NCBI RefSeq assembly: GCF_014649495.1
Contig: NZ_BMTD01000004.1
Span: 310,001 to 374,000, forward strand
DNA from: Streptomyces filipinensis
Lineage (GTDB): Bacteria; Actinomycetota; Actinomycetes; Streptomycetales; Streptomycetaceae
Direction of reading: 5' to 3'
DNA length: 64,000 nt
The position numbers and the translations under genes were made by a program. The notes beneath the pieces are model-generated. The model was not told the origin of the DNA. It did no database searches and saw only the letters and a list, made by a program, of their open reading frames with translations. This document shows positions 51,821-61,115 of this stretch, one piece after another; positions within the stretch are counted from its first letter, which is position 1; each line of letters starts with the position of its first letter.

Positions 51821-54673
51821 ATGCCCCCCAACACCACCGCCACAACGGGTGACAAGCCCGCCAAGTCCGGCAGGAAGAAGGGGCGCAAAGCCCGATTGGT
51901 CGTGCTGGTGCTGGTACTGGCCATCATCGGGGGCGTCGCCTACGGGGCGTACTGGTCGATCAGTACCGTCCGCGCCTCCTTCCCGCAGACCAAGGGTTCG
52001 ATCACGCTCGACGGTCTGTCGGGACCGGTCGACGTGAAGCGGGACGGCAACGGCATCCCGCAGATCTACGCGTCCTCCGACGAGGACCTGTTCATGGCGC
52101 AGGGCTACGTCCAGGCGCAGGACCGGTTCTACGAGATGGACGTGCGCCGGCACATGACCTCCGGGCGCCTGTCGGAGATGTTCGGCAAGAGCCAGGTCAA
52201 GAACGACGAGTTCCTGCGCACGCTCGGCTGGGACCGGATCGCCAGGCAGGAGTACGACACCAAGCTGTCGGCCTCCACGAAGAAGTACCTCCAGGCGTAC
52301 GCCAAGGGAGTCAACGCCTATCTCCAGGGCAAGGACGGCAAGGACATCTCCCTGGAGTACGCCGCGCTCGGCTTCACCAACGACTACAAGCCGCAGGAGT
52401 GGACCCCGGTCGACTCGATCTCCTGGCTGAAGGCGATGGCCTGGGACCTGCGCGGCAACATGCAGGACGAGATCGACCGCGCCCTGATGACCAGCAGGCT
52501 CGGCCCGCAGCAGATCCAGGACCTGTACCCGGCGTACCCCTACGGCCGCAACAAGCCGATCGTGCAGGAAGGCCAGTACAGCCAGCTGACCAAGTCCTTC
52601 GAGCAGAGCGGCGCCACGAGCACCTCTCAGAGCACCGGCACGACCGGCGCGACGGGAACGACGGGCGCGACCGGCGCGACGGGGACGTCCGGCGGCACCA
52701 CGGGCACCACAGGCGCCTCTGGGGGCACGACGGGCTCGACGGGTTCCTCCACCGCCGGCGCGACCGGATCGTCGCTCACGAGCCAGCTGGGGGGGCTCTA
52801 CCACGTCCTGGACGACGTGCCCACCGCCGTCGGAGTGAACGGCCAGGGCATCGGCTCCAACTCCTGGGTGGTCTCCGGGCGGTACACCATCACCAAGAAG
52901 CCGCTGCTCGCCAACGACCCGCACCTGTCGCCGTCGCTGCCGTCGGTCTGGTACCAGATGGGCCTGCACTGCCGCAGCGTCTCCAGCACGTGCCAGTACG
53001 ACGTGAGCGGCTACACGTTTGCCGGGCTGCCCGGTGTGATCATCGGGCACAACGCGGACATCGCCTGGGGCATGACCAACTCCGGGGTCGACGTGACCGA
53101 CCTCTACCTGGAGAAGGTGAGCTCGAACGGCTACCTGTACGACGGCAAGATCCGGCCGTTCAGGACCCGTGAGGAGACCATCAAGGTCGCCGGCGGCGCC
53201 ACCAAGACGATCGTCGTGCGCCAGACGCAGGACGGGATGCCGCTGCTGTCCGACCGTGACGACGAACTCGTCGAGGTCGGCAGGAAGGCCACGGTCAACA
53301 CCGCCGCCCCCGACCGCGGCGACGGCTACGGCATCGCCCTGAGGTGGACGGCGCTCGACCCGGGCACCTCCATGGACGCCGTCTTCGCGCTCGACAGGGC
53401 GGCCGACTGGAGCAGCTTCCGCAAGGCGGCCGCCCTGTTCGACGTGCCGTCGCAGAACCTGGTCTACGCCGACACCGCCGGCCACATCGGCTACACGCTG
53501 CCCGGCAGGATCCCCACGCGCTCCTCCGCCGACGACGGCTCCCTGCCGGCGCCGGGCTGGAACCCGAAGTACCGCTGGACCGGCTTCATCAAGCAGGACG
53601 AGCTGCCCTACGAGTTCGACCCCAAGCGCGGCTACATCGTCACCGCCAACCAGGCCGTGGTCGACCAGGCCAAGTACCCGTACACGCTCACCACCGACTG
53701 GGCCTACGGCACCCGCAGCCAGCGCATCGCCGACCTGATCGAGTCCAAGATCAAGAACAACGGCAAGATCTCGACCGACGACATGCGGCAGATGCAGCTG
53801 GACAGCAGCAGCGAGATCGCCAGGCTGCTGGTGCCGAAGCTGTTGAAGATCAACCTCGACGACAAGCACGTGCGCGACGCCCAGAAGCTGCTGGAGGGCT
53901 GGGACTACACCCAGGACGCCGACTCCGCGGCGGCCGCCTACTTCAACGCCGTGTGGCGCAACGTCCTCAAGCTCGCCTTCGGCAACAAGCTCCCCAAGGA
54001 GCTGCGCGTCAAGGGGCAGTGCCTGTGGGTCGACAAGATCGACAGCACCGGTCCGGTCGACGACGACACCAAGGTGCGCGAATGCGGCGAGCGTGACGCC
54101 GACCAGGCGCAGCCGGACGGCGGCGACCGCTGGTTCGAGGTCGTGCGCACCCTGATGGACAAGCCGGACAGCGACTGGTGGAAGACGCCCAAGTCGGGCA
54201 CCCGTCCCGCGGCCAACAACATGGACCAGCTCTTCGCCCGCGCCATGATCGACGCCCGCTGGGAGCTGACCGCCAAGCTCGGCAAGGACATCGACACCTG
54301 GAGCTGGGGCCGGCTGCACCGCCTGTTCCTGAAGAACCAGACGCTCGGCACCGACGGCCCCCAGGTGCTGCAGTACATCCTCAACCGCGGCCCCTGGAAG
54401 CTCAGCGGCGGCGAGGCCACGGTGAACGCCACCGGCTGGAACGCCGCCGGCGGCTACAACGTCATCTGGGTGCCGTCGATGCGGATGGTGGTCAACCTCA
54501 AGGACTTCGACAAGTCCCGGTGGATCAACCTGACCGGCGCCTCCGGGCACGCCTTCAGCGCGCACTACACGGACCAGACGAGCCTGTGGGCCAAGGGTGA
54601 GCTGCTGCCCTGGTCGTTCTCGGGCAACGCGGTCGACAAGAGCACGAGCGACACACTCGTCCTCAAGCCGTGA
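51821..54673 (+). CDS. Penicillin-acylase family Ntn hydrolase with collagen-like linker
   Basis: 950-aa membrane-anchored amidase. ATG 51821 follows AAGGA. A TM anchor (about 24-46) precedes the alpha subunit region. A Gly-X-Thr-rich linker (about 263-325) lies immediately before the Ntn serine S346 in IGSNSW, the autocatalytic cleavage point creating the beta subunit. The beta part runs to the end. It would hydrolyse an acyl amide, such as acyl-homoserine lactone or a beta-lactam side chain. The substrate is not known. Followed by a long bidirectional terminator. Confidence 0.9.
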   Translation: MPPNTTATTGDKPAKSGRKKGRKARLVVLVLVLAIIGGVAYGAYWSISTVRASFPQTKGSITLDGLSGPVDVKRDGNGIPQIYASSDEDLFMAQGYVQAQDRFYEMDVRRHMTSGRLSEMFGKSQVKNDEFLRTLGWDRIARQEYDTKLSASTKKYLQAYAKGVNAYLQGKDGKDISLEYAALGFTNDYKPQEWTPVDSISWLKAMAWDLRGNMQDEIDRALMTSRLGPQQIQDLYPAYPYGRNKPIVQEGQYSQLTKSFEQSGATSTSQSTGTTGATGTTGATGATGTSGGTTGTTGASGGTTGSTGSSTAGATGSSLTSQLGGLYHVLDDVPTAVGVNGQGIGSNSWVVSGRYTITKKPLLANDPHLSPSLPSVWYQMGLHCRSVSSTCQYDVSGYTFAGLPGVIIGHNADIAWGMTNSGVDVTDLYLEKVSSNGYLYDGKIRPFRTREETIKVAGGATKTIVVRQTQDGMPLLSDRDDELVEVGRKATVNTAAPDRGDGYGIALRWTALDPGTSMDAVFALDRAADWSSFRKAAALFDVPSQNLVYADTAGHIGYTLPGRIPTRSSADDGSLPAPGWNPKYRWTGFIKQDELPYEFDPKRGYIVTANQAVVDQAKYPYTLTTDWAYGTRSQRIADLIESKIKNNGKISTDDMRQMQLDSSSEIARLLVPKLLKINLDDKHVRDAQKLLEGWDYTQDADSAAAAYFNAVWRNVLKLAFGNKLPKELRVKGQCLWVDKIDSTGPVDDDTKVRECGERDADQAQPDGGDRWFEVVRTLMDKPDSDWWKTPKSGTRPAANNMDQLFARAMIDARWELTAKLGKDIDTWSWGRLHRLFLKNQTLGTDGPQVLQYILNRGPWKLSGGEATVNATGWNAAGGYNVIWVPSMRMVVNLKDFDKSRWINLTGASGHAFSAHYTDQTSLWAKGELLPWSFSGNAVDKSTSDTLVLKP

Positions 54674-54685
54674 GCCGCTGACGGC

Positions 54686-54743
54686 ACGGCACAGCGGAAA
54701 CGGCCCTCCACGCACGCGTGGAGGGCCGTTTCCGCTGTGCCGT
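54686..54743. terminator. Bidirectional terminator (28-bp arms)
   Basis: Arms 54686-54713 and 54716-54743 are perfectly complementary around a 2-nt gap. Between the acylase (plus) and the convergent 5-FCL gene (minus). An exceptionally strong hairpin. Confidence 0.85.
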
Positions 54744-54749
54744 GTCCGA

Positions 54750-55370
54750 TCAGGCGCCTGGGAAGCGGCGCACGCCGGAGGGCGTCACCACCGCGTGCAC
54801 GGGCTTGTCGTGTGCCTCCGCCGGGACGTGCGCGACGACCTCCGTGTCGTACAGCAGCACCACGAGCCGGGGGCGTGCGCCCGCGCGCTCCAGACGGGCC
54901 AGCACACGGTCGTACGACCCTCCGCCGCGCCCCAGGCGCATGCCGCGCGCGTCGACCGCGAGCCCGGGCAGCAGCACGACGTCCGCGGCCGTCACGGCGT
55001 CCGGGCCGAGACGCGCGCCGGAGGGCTCGAAGAGCGCCATCCTCCCGCCGTGTTGGACCCGCGCCAGGGAGTCCGGGCCGGCGTACGCGCCCCAGTCGAG
55101 GTCGTTGTCGGGCAGCAGCACCGGGAGCAGCACCCGTACGCCCCGCGCGCGCAGCGCGTCCAGCAGCGCCGTCGTGCCCGGCTCACCGCCCACGGAGACG
55201 TACGCCGCCACCGTGCGCGCATGCGTCAGTTCCGGCAGTTCCAGCGCGCGCTCCGCCAGGGCGCGGCCCGTCGCGTCGACGTCATCGTCCGTCAACCTGT
55301 TCCTCACCGAGAGGAACTCCCGCCGCAACATTCGCTTGTCAGTCTCGCTCGCGCGTCCGTCGTGTTCCAC
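54750..55370 (-). CDS. 5-formyltetrahydrofolate cyclo-ligase
   Basis: About 206 aa. It converts 5-formyl-THF to methenyl-THF using ATP. Signature: VLLPGLAVDARGMRLGRGGGSYDR near residue 140, and an N-terminal KRMLRREFLSVRNRL. GTG 55370 with GAGGA 6 nt upstream is preferred over GTG 55385. Divergent from galU. Confidence 0.9.
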   Translation of the reverse strand: MEHDGRASETDKRMLRREFLSVRNRLTDDDVDATGRALAERALELPELTHARTVAAYVSVGGEPGTTALLDALRARGVRVLLPVLLPDNDLDWGAYAGPDSLARVQHGGRMALFEPSGARLGPDAVTAADVVLLPGLAVDARGMRLGRGGGSYDRVLARLERAGARPRLVVLLYDTEVVAHVPAEAHDKPVHAVVTPSGVRRFPGA

Positions 55371-55463
55371 GGCTCGTCCTCGCACCCTTCCAATGCAGCC
55401 ATATAAGGGTCAACCAGCCGGAGCCACAGAATCCCTGCAAAGGCACCGGATAAGGTTGCGGGC

Positions 55464-56375
55464 ATGACTCAGTCGCACCCCAGGATCAGCAAGGCTGTCA
55501 TTCCCGCGGCAGGCCTCGGCACCCGGTTCCTGCCGGCCACCAAGGCCACTCCCAAGGAGATGCTGCCGGTCGTAGACAAGCCAGCGATCCAGTACGTGGT
55601 CGAGGAGGCCGTGTCGGCGGGGCTCGACGACGTGCTCATGATCACCGGACGCAACAAGCGTCCCCTTGAGGACCACTTCGACCGCAACTACGAGCTGGAA
55701 TCGGCGCTCGAGAAGAAGGGCGACGCCGAACGGCTCGCGAAGGTGCAGGAGTCCAGCGACCTGGCGACCATGCACTACGTGCGGCAGGGAGACCCCAGGG
55801 GCCTCGGCCACGCGGTGCTGTGCGCCGCCCCGCACGTCGGCCACGAGCCCTTCGCGGTGCTCCTGGGCGACGACCTGATCGACCCCCGCGACCCGCTCCT
55901 GCAGCGCATGATCGAGGTGCAGGAGCAGCACGGCGGCAGCGTGATCGCCCTCATGGAGGTCGCGCCCGAGCAGATCCACCTCTACGGCTGCGCGGCCGTG
56001 GACACCACCGACGAGGGTGACGTCGTACGGATCACCGGTCTCGTCGAGAAGCCGGATCCGGCGGACGCCCCGTCGAACTACGCGATCATCGGCCGGTACG
56101 TCCTCGACCCGCACATCTTCGACATACTCCGCAAGACCGAGCCGGGCCGCGGCGGCGAGATCCAGCTCACCGACGCCCTCCAGCAGCTCGCGACGGACGA
56201 GAAGGTCGGCGGCCCGGTGCACGGCGTCGTCTTCGAGGGCCGCCGCTATGACACCGGCGACCGCGGCGACTACCTGCGTGCCATTGTCAGACTCGCGTGC
56301 GAACGTGAAGACCTGGGCCCGGACTTCCGGACCTGGCTTCGCAGTTACGTAGCCGAGGAGATGCAGCAGTCTTGA
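55464..56375 (+). CDS. galU: UTP-glucose-1-phosphate uridylyltransferase
   Basis: 303-aa nucleotidyltransferase forming UDP-glucose. Seen: AAGLGTRFLPATKATPKEMLPVVDKP (nucleotide-binding), then KNKRPLEDHFDR-type residues and GDDLID. ATG 55464. Its stop overlaps the MoeA start (TTGA at 56372), so galU and moeA are co-translated: an operon linking sugar nucleotide and division/molybdenum genes. Confidence 0.95.
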   Translation: MTQSHPRISKAVIPAAGLGTRFLPATKATPKEMLPVVDKPAIQYVVEEAVSAGLDDVLMITGRNKRPLEDHFDRNYELESALEKKGDAERLAKVQESSDLATMHYVRQGDPRGLGHAVLCAAPHVGHEPFAVLLGDDLIDPRDPLLQRMIEVQEQHGGSVIALMEVAPEQIHLYGCAAVDTTDEGDVVRITGLVEKPDPADAPSNYAIIGRYVLDPHIFDILRKTEPGRGGEIQLTDALQQLATDEKVGGPVHGVVFEGRRYDTGDRGDYLRAIVRLACEREDLGPDFRTWLRSYVAEEMQQS

Positions 56376-57694
56376 GCAGCGCCGCGACCCGCCCCGCCGG
56401 CCCGGACGACCTGTGGTCGGTGGACGACCACCTGGAGGACATCCTCTCGACCGTCCGCGCCCTCGAACCCATCGAGCTGCAACTGCTCGACGCCCAGGGC
56501 TGCGTCCTGGTCGAGGACGTCACGGTGCCGGTGTCCCTGCCGCCGTTCGACAACAGCTCCATGGACGGGTACGCGGTGCGGGTCGCGGACGTCGCGGGCG
56601 CCAGCGAGGAGTTCCCGGCCGTCCTGGAGGTCGTCGGCGACGTCGCGGCGGGCGCGGCCGACCCGCTGCGGGTCGGCCCCGGCCAGGCCGCCCGCATCAT
56701 GACCGGCGCCCCGCTCCCGCCCGGCGCGGAGGCCGTCGTCCCCGTGGAGTGGACCGACGGCGGACTCGGCGAGGGCCCGGTGAGCGGCATGCGGGCGCGC
56801 AGCCTGGCCCCCGAGGGCGCCGAGGGGCAGGTGCGTGTGCACCGCCCCGCCGAGGCACGCGCGCACGTGCGCGCCACGGGCAGCGACGTGAAGGCCGGCG
56901 ACCGCGCCCTTCAGGCCGGGACGATCCTCGGCCCGCCGCAGATCGCACTGCTGGCCGCGATCGGCCGCGCGACGGTACGCGTGCGCCCGCGCCCGCGCGT
57001 GGTCGTCGTGTCCACCGGCAGCGAACTCGTCCAGCCCGGCGAGGAACTGGGCCGCGGCCAGATCTACGACTCCAACAGCTTCGCCCTCACCGCGGCCGCG
57101 CGGGACGCCGGCGCCATCGCCTACCGGGTCGGCGCCGTCGCGGACGACGCCGAGACCCTCCGCTCCACCATCGAGGACCAGCTCATCCGCGCCGACCTGC
57201 TGGTGACCACGGGCGGGGTGAGCGTCGGGGCGTACGACGTGGTCAAGGAGGCCCTGTCGTACGCCGGTGACGAGGACGAAGCGGGCAGCGGCGTGGACTT
57301 CCGCAAGCTCGCCATGCAGCCCGGCAAGCCCCAGGGCTTCGGCTCCATCGGCCCCGACCACACACCGCTGCTGGCCCTGCCGGGCAACCCCGTGTCGTCG
57401 TACGTCTCCTTCGAGCTCTTCGTCCGGCCCGCCATCCGTGCCCTGATGGGCCTCACGGACGTGCACCGGCCCCGCGCCCGGGCCGTCCTGAAGGCGGACA
57501 AGGCGCTGCGCTCGCCCAAGGGGCGCCGGCAGTTCCTGCGCGGTGCGTACGGCGACGGAGAGGTGACCCCCGTGGGCGGCGCCGGCTCGCACCTGATCGC
57601 CGCCCTGGCGCAGGCCGACGCGTTGATCGTCGTCCCCGAGGACAGCGAGTCCGTCGAGCCCGGCGCCGAGGTGGAGGTGGTCCTGCTCGGCTGA
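56372..57694 (+). CDS. moeA: Molybdopterin molybdotransferase MoeA (gephyrin-like, Glp)
   Basis: 440-aa protein. TTG start overlapping the galU stop. It has the MoeA domains: SMDGYAVR, domain 3 with STGSELV and NSFALTAAAR, and GGVSVGAYDVVKE, PGKPQGFG and LPGNPVSSYVSFELF motifs. It inserts molybdate into molybdopterin. Known: in Corynebacterium a MoeA paralogue (Glp) also scaffolds FtsZ at the septum with a membrane receptor (GlpR). The sepX-like gene two genes downstream of mogA makes that double role plausible here. Confidence 0.92.
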   Translation: MSSAATRPAGPDDLWSVDDHLEDILSTVRALEPIELQLLDAQGCVLVEDVTVPVSLPPFDNSSMDGYAVRVADVAGASEEFPAVLEVVGDVAAGAADPLRVGPGQAARIMTGAPLPPGAEAVVPVEWTDGGLGEGPVSGMRARSLAPEGAEGQVRVHRPAEARAHVRATGSDVKAGDRALQAGTILGPPQIALLAAIGRATVRVRPRPRVVVVSTGSELVQPGEELGRGQIYDSNSFALTAAARDAGAIAYRVGAVADDAETLRSTIEDQLIRADLLVTTGGVSVGAYDVVKEALSYAGDEDEAGSGVDFRKLAMQPGKPQGFGSIGPDHTPLLALPGNPVSSYVSFELFVRPAIRALMGLTDVHRPRARAVLKADKALRSPKGRRQFLRGAYGDGEVTPVGGAGSHLIAALAQADALIVVPEDSESVEPGAEVEVVLLG

Positions 57695-57778
57695 GCCCTG
57701 CTGGTTGGCGGTAGCGTGTCGCGCACAGCAGGCCCGTGCACCGCACTGCGACGGGCCCGGACCGGGAGCGCCACAGCC

Positions 57779-58291
57779 ATGACAGTGCCTTCCCGGGGGG
57801 AGACCCCCGGACCCCCTGCGCAGGACCGACTGACGCACATCGACGAGGCGGGCGCCGCCCGCATGGTCGACGTGTCCGGGAAGGACGTGACCGCGCGCAC
57901 CGCCCGCGCCAGCGGCCGCGTCCTCGTCTCGCCCCGCGTGGTCGAGCTGCTGCGCGGTGAGGGGATGCCCAAGGGGGATGCCCTGGCCACCGCGCGGATC
58001 GCCGGCATCATGGGCGCCAAGCGCACCCCCGACCTGATCCCGCTGTGCCACCCGCTGTCGGTGTCCGGTGTGAAACTGGACCTGTCGGTCGCGGACGACG
58101 CCGTGCGGATCCAGGCCACCGTGAAGACGACGGATCGTACGGGCGTCGAGATGGAGGCCCTCACCGCCGTGACGGTCGCCGCGCTCACCGTGGTCGACAT
58201 GGTCAAGGCGGTCGACAAGGGAGCGGTCATCACGGACGTACGGGTGGAGGAGAAGACAGGCGGCAAGTCGGGCGACTGGAGCCGGGCATGA
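57779..58291 (+). CDS. moaC: Cyclic pyranopterin monophosphate synthase MoaC
   Basis: 170-aa enzyme converting 3',8-cyclo-GTP to cyclic pyranopterin monophosphate. Signature: [18 protein letters not shown] and [34 protein letters not shown] 57779 after GGGAG. Overlaps the mogA start by 4 nt. Confidence 0.95.
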   Translation: MTVPSRGETPGPPAQDRLTHIDEAGAARMVDVSGKDVTARTARASGRVLVSPRVVELLRGEGMPKGDALATARIAGIMGAKRTPDLIPLCHPLSVSGVKLDLSVADDAVRIQATVKTTDRTGVEMEALTAVTVAALTVVDMVKAVDKGAVITDVRVEEKTGGKSGDWSRA

Positions 58292-58794
58292 CCTACCGCG
58301 CTCTGGTGGTCACCGCCTCCAACAGGGCTGCCGCGGGCGTCTACGAGGACAAGGGCGGCCCCCTGATCGCCGACGGCCTCAAGAGCCTCGGGTTCGACGT
58401 CGACGGCCCCCGGGTCGTCCCGGACGGGGACCCCGTCGAGGCAGCCCTGCGCGCGGGAGCCGGCGCCGGCTACGACGTGATCGTCACCACCGGCGGCACC
58501 GGTATCTCACCGACCGACCGCACGCCCGAGGCGACCCGCGCGGTGATCGACCGCGAGGTGCCGGGCATCGCGGAGGCCATCCGGGCGTTCGGCCGGGAGA
58601 AGGTGGCGACCGCGGCGCTCTCCCGGGGCCTGGCCGGCGTGGCGGACCGCACCCTGATCGTGAACCTGCCGGGCTCCACGGGCGGGGTGAAGGACGGCCT
58701 CGCCGTGCTCGAACCCCTGCTGGTCCACGCCGTCGAGCAGATCCGCGGCGGCGACCACCCCAGACCCGGACCCACGAGCGGGGGTGCGAGCTGA
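58288..58794 (+). CDS. mogA: Molybdopterin adenylyltransferase MogA/MoaB
   Basis: 168-aa protein with [25 protein letters not shown] and [13 protein letters not shown], typical of MogA/MoaB. ATG 58288 overlaps the moaC stop. It adenylylates molybdopterin before MoeA acts. The stop is followed at once by the acetyltransferase, with a possible CTGA overlap at 58791. Confidence 0.93.
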   Translation: MTYRALVVTASNRAAAGVYEDKGGPLIADGLKSLGFDVDGPRVVPDGDPVEAALRAGAGAGYDVIVTTGGTGISPTDRTPEATRAVIDREVPGIAEAIRAFGREKVATAALSRGLAGVADRTLIVNLPGSTGGVKDGLAVLEPLLVHAVEQIRGGDHPRPGPTSGGAS

Positions 58795-58814
58795 ACAGCC
58801 CTTCCTGGCCCGTC

Positions 58815-59465
58815 GTGCTGGCGGACGGCGATGTCGTCCTCCGGCCGATAAAGCTGCGCGACCAGCGGGCCTGGCGCGAGGTGAACCGGCGCAACCGGGA
58901 CTGGCTGCGCCCCTGGGAGGCGACCATTCCGCCGCCCACGCCGAGCGGGCCGATCGTGCACCGGCCGACCTACCGCCAGATGGTCCGGCACCTGCGCTCC
59001 GAGGCCAACGCGGGCCGGATGCTGCCGTTCGTCATCGAGTACCAGGGGCAGCTCGTCGGACAGCTGACGGTCGCCGGGATCACCTGGGGGTCGATGTGCT
59101 CGGGCCACGTCGGCTACTGGGTGGACGAGTCGGTGGCCGGACGCGGGGTGATGCCGACGGCCGTGGCGCTGGTGGTGGACCACTGTTTCCGGGCCGTCGG
59201 ACTGCACCGCATCGAGGTCTGCATTCGCCCCGAGAACCGGCCCAGCCGCCGGGTCGTGGAGAAACTCGGATTCCGCGAGGAGGGGCTCCGGCCGCGTTAT
59301 CTGCACATCGACGGGGCCTGGCGCGACCATCTGGTGTTCGCGCTCACCGCGGAAGAGGTGCCCGACGGGTTGCTCGCACGGTGGCAGCGGGCACGCTCTC
59401 GGCAGGAGCGGCACAGTGAGGGGCGGCACAGCGAGCGGGAGAACAGTCCCGGGAATCCCGGCTAG
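58815..59465 (+). CDS. RimJ-like GNAT acetyltransferase
   Basis: 216 aa from GTG 58815. The GNAT core has VAGRGVMPTAVALVVDHCFRAVGLHRIEVCIRPENRPSRRVVEKLGF, typical of ribosomal-protein N-acetyltransferases (RimJ/RimL). A better family N-terminus ([19 protein letters not shown]) would begin at CTG 58791, overlapping mogA's TGA. That would be a rare CTG start. Last gene of the moa/moe operon before sepX. Confidence 0.85.
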   Translation: MLADGDVVLRPIKLRDQRAWREVNRRNRDWLRPWEATIPPPTPSGPIVHRPTYRQMVRHLRSEANAGRMLPFVIEYQGQLVGQLTVAGITWGSMCSGHVGYWVDESVAGRGVMPTAVALVVDHCFRAVGLHRIEVCIRPENRPSRRVVEKLGFREEGLRPRYLHIDGAWRDHLVFALTAEEVPDGLLARWQRARSRQERHSEGRHSERENSPGNPG

Positions 59466-59650
59466 CCCCCGAAATTGAATATGTGTTCGAAATTGACCGT
59501 CTGCTGACCGTCTCAGGGCATTGAATTCACACCTGCGGCGGTCCGCTGATCGCATCGGTCGCAAAAGAAGCTGGAAATATCAGCCAGATCGTGCGACACA
59601 CCGGCCCAATTGGCAGATGGCCTCATGCAAACCCCTCTACGGTGTGAGAC

Positions 59651-60901
59651 GTGAGCAGCAGCGGCCTCATCTACGCAGTCATTGTCGGGGCCTGGGCCGC
59701 CTACTTGGTGCCGATGTGGCTCCGTAGGCAGGACGAGCTGAACGAGGCCCGTCCGACGGAACGCTTCAGCACCGCCATCCGGCTGCTGTCCGGACGGGCG
59801 GGAATGGAGCGCCGGTACGCCAAGGACCTGCGGGCGCGCTCCGACCAGGAGGGGGAGCCGGACACCGGCGATCCGGACGCCGTCACCGACTCGGTGGACG
59901 TCCGGGCCTTCGCCGTGCCTCCGACCCGCCGTCAGGTGCACGCCGACGCCGAACCCGACGCACCCGTGAAGGCGGAACCGGTACGCGCGCAGGCCGCGGT
60001 CCCGGCACCCAAGCCGACGCCCGCGTCCGGCACCGTGCCCGCACCCGCGTCCGGCACCGTGCCCGGCACCGCGCCCCCGTCCGGCACCGTGCCCGCCCAG
60101 AAGCGAGTACCGTCCGCGCGGCGCGGGCCCTCGGCGCAGGCGGCCGCGGCGCGCGCCCAGCGCTCGAAGGTCCTCGCGCGCCGCCGACGCACCACCGTGG
60201 TGCTCTTCCTCGGCTTCACGTTCGGCGCCATCGTCGCCGCGGTCGGCGGACTCGCCTTCCTGTGGGCGCCGGCCGTACCCGCCGGCCTCCTCAGCGGGTA
60301 CATCGCCTACCTGCGCTCCCAGGAGCGCCGTCGCTTCGCCTACCAGATGGACCGCCGGCGGGCCGAGGACGCCGCCCAGCGGCTGCGGGAACGCCAGCCG
60401 CGTCGGCGCGCGCCCCTGGAGGAGGGTCCGGCCGCGGACGAATCGGAGGAGGTCCCTCAGTCCGGGACGGACACCGGGCTCGCCGCGCTCGCCGCGGACC
60501 GGCGCGCCCTGGTCGAGCAGACGGACCACGCCGAGTGGGTCGACCAGCAGCGCGAACGGCAGCGGCGGCCCGGCGGGGACAGCTGGGACCCGGTACCGGT
60601 GCCCCTGCCGACGTACGTCACCGCGCCGGTCGCGCCGCGTGCCACCTCCGATGTGGATCTGGGGGCGCCCGGCACCTGGAGTTCGGCGCGCTCCAGCTCG
60701 GTCGCCCCGGAGCACGAGGCGGGCCACGCACCGGAGAGCGGGGCGGCCGACGAGCGGACGCCGGCGGCCGGGGGCAAGCCGGCGGACGGCCGTAGCGACG
60801 CCCGCCGGGCGGCCTCCGCGCGCCGGGCACGCGAGCGCGGCGGCACGCCCCTCTTCGATCAGTACGAGGACGGCGACCGCCCGCGCGCGGCCAACGAGTG
60901 A
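59651..60901 (+). CDS. sepX: SepX-like membrane protein (GlpR family)
   Basis: 416-aa protein, GTG 59651. An N-terminal TM helix (about 4-22), a linker with repeated SGTVP units (about 117-150), two more TM segments (about 182-220), and a long charged, basic/acidic C-terminus. Matches Streptomyces SepX and the actinobacterial GlpR receptor in layout and in its position by a Glp-type MoeA. SepX supports septation and sporulation. Without an alignment I rate identity as likely, not certain. Confidence 0.7.
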   Translation: MSSSGLIYAVIVGAWAAYLVPMWLRRQDELNEARPTERFSTAIRLLSGRAGMERRYAKDLRARSDQEGEPDTGDPDAVTDSVDVRAFAVPPTRRQVHADAEPDAPVKAEPVRAQAAVPAPKPTPASGTVPAPASGTVPGTAPPSGTVPAQKRVPSARRGPSAQAAAARAQRSKVLARRRRTTVVLFLGFTFGAIVAAVGGLAFLWAPAVPAGLLSGYIAYLRSQERRRFAYQMDRRRAEDAAQRLRERQPRRRAPLEEGPAADESEEVPQSGTDTGLAALAADRRALVEQTDHAEWVDQQRERQRRPGGDSWDPVPVPLPTYVTAPVAPRATSDVDLGAPGTWSSARSSSVAPEHEAGHAPESGAADERTPAAGGKPADGRSDARRAASARRARERGGTPLFDQYEDGDRPRAANE

Positions 60902-60992
60902 CGGCCGCCACACTTCGGGAAGGCGCGCTGACCAGTCAGGGAGCGGATTTCCAAGCACCCCGATCGGGATGCTAAAGTTTCACTCGTTGCAA

Positions 60993-61066
60993 GGGCCTGT
61001 GGCGCAGTCCGGTAGCGCACCTCGTTCGCATCGAGGGGGCCAGGGGTTCAAATCCCCTCAGGTCCA
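60993..61066 (+). tRNA. tRNA-Ala (anticodon CGC)
   Basis: A 74-nt cloverleaf with acceptor stem GGGCCTG/CAGGTCC (one G-U pair), anticodon loop TTCGCAT giving CGC, and T-arm GGGGTTCAAATCCCC. CCA not encoded. Followed by a strong terminator. Confidence 0.93.
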
Positions 61067-61072
61067 CGCAGC

Positions 61073-61110
61073 ATGAAGCCCCAGTCGGCGAAAGCCGACT
61101 GGGGCTTCAT
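61073..61110. terminator. Bidirectional terminator after tRNA-Ala
   Basis: 17-bp perfect arms (61073-61089 with 61094-61110) and a GAAA tetraloop. Ends tRNA-Ala on the plus strand and the GNAT gene on the minus strand. Confidence 0.9.
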
Positions 61111-61115
61111 CGTGT

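Noticed and set aside
51767..54715. 982-aa minus-strand frame opposite the penicillin acylase
   Set aside because: Low-complexity Val/Leu/Asp-rich shadow of a real plus-strand gene; no ribosome site or family motif.
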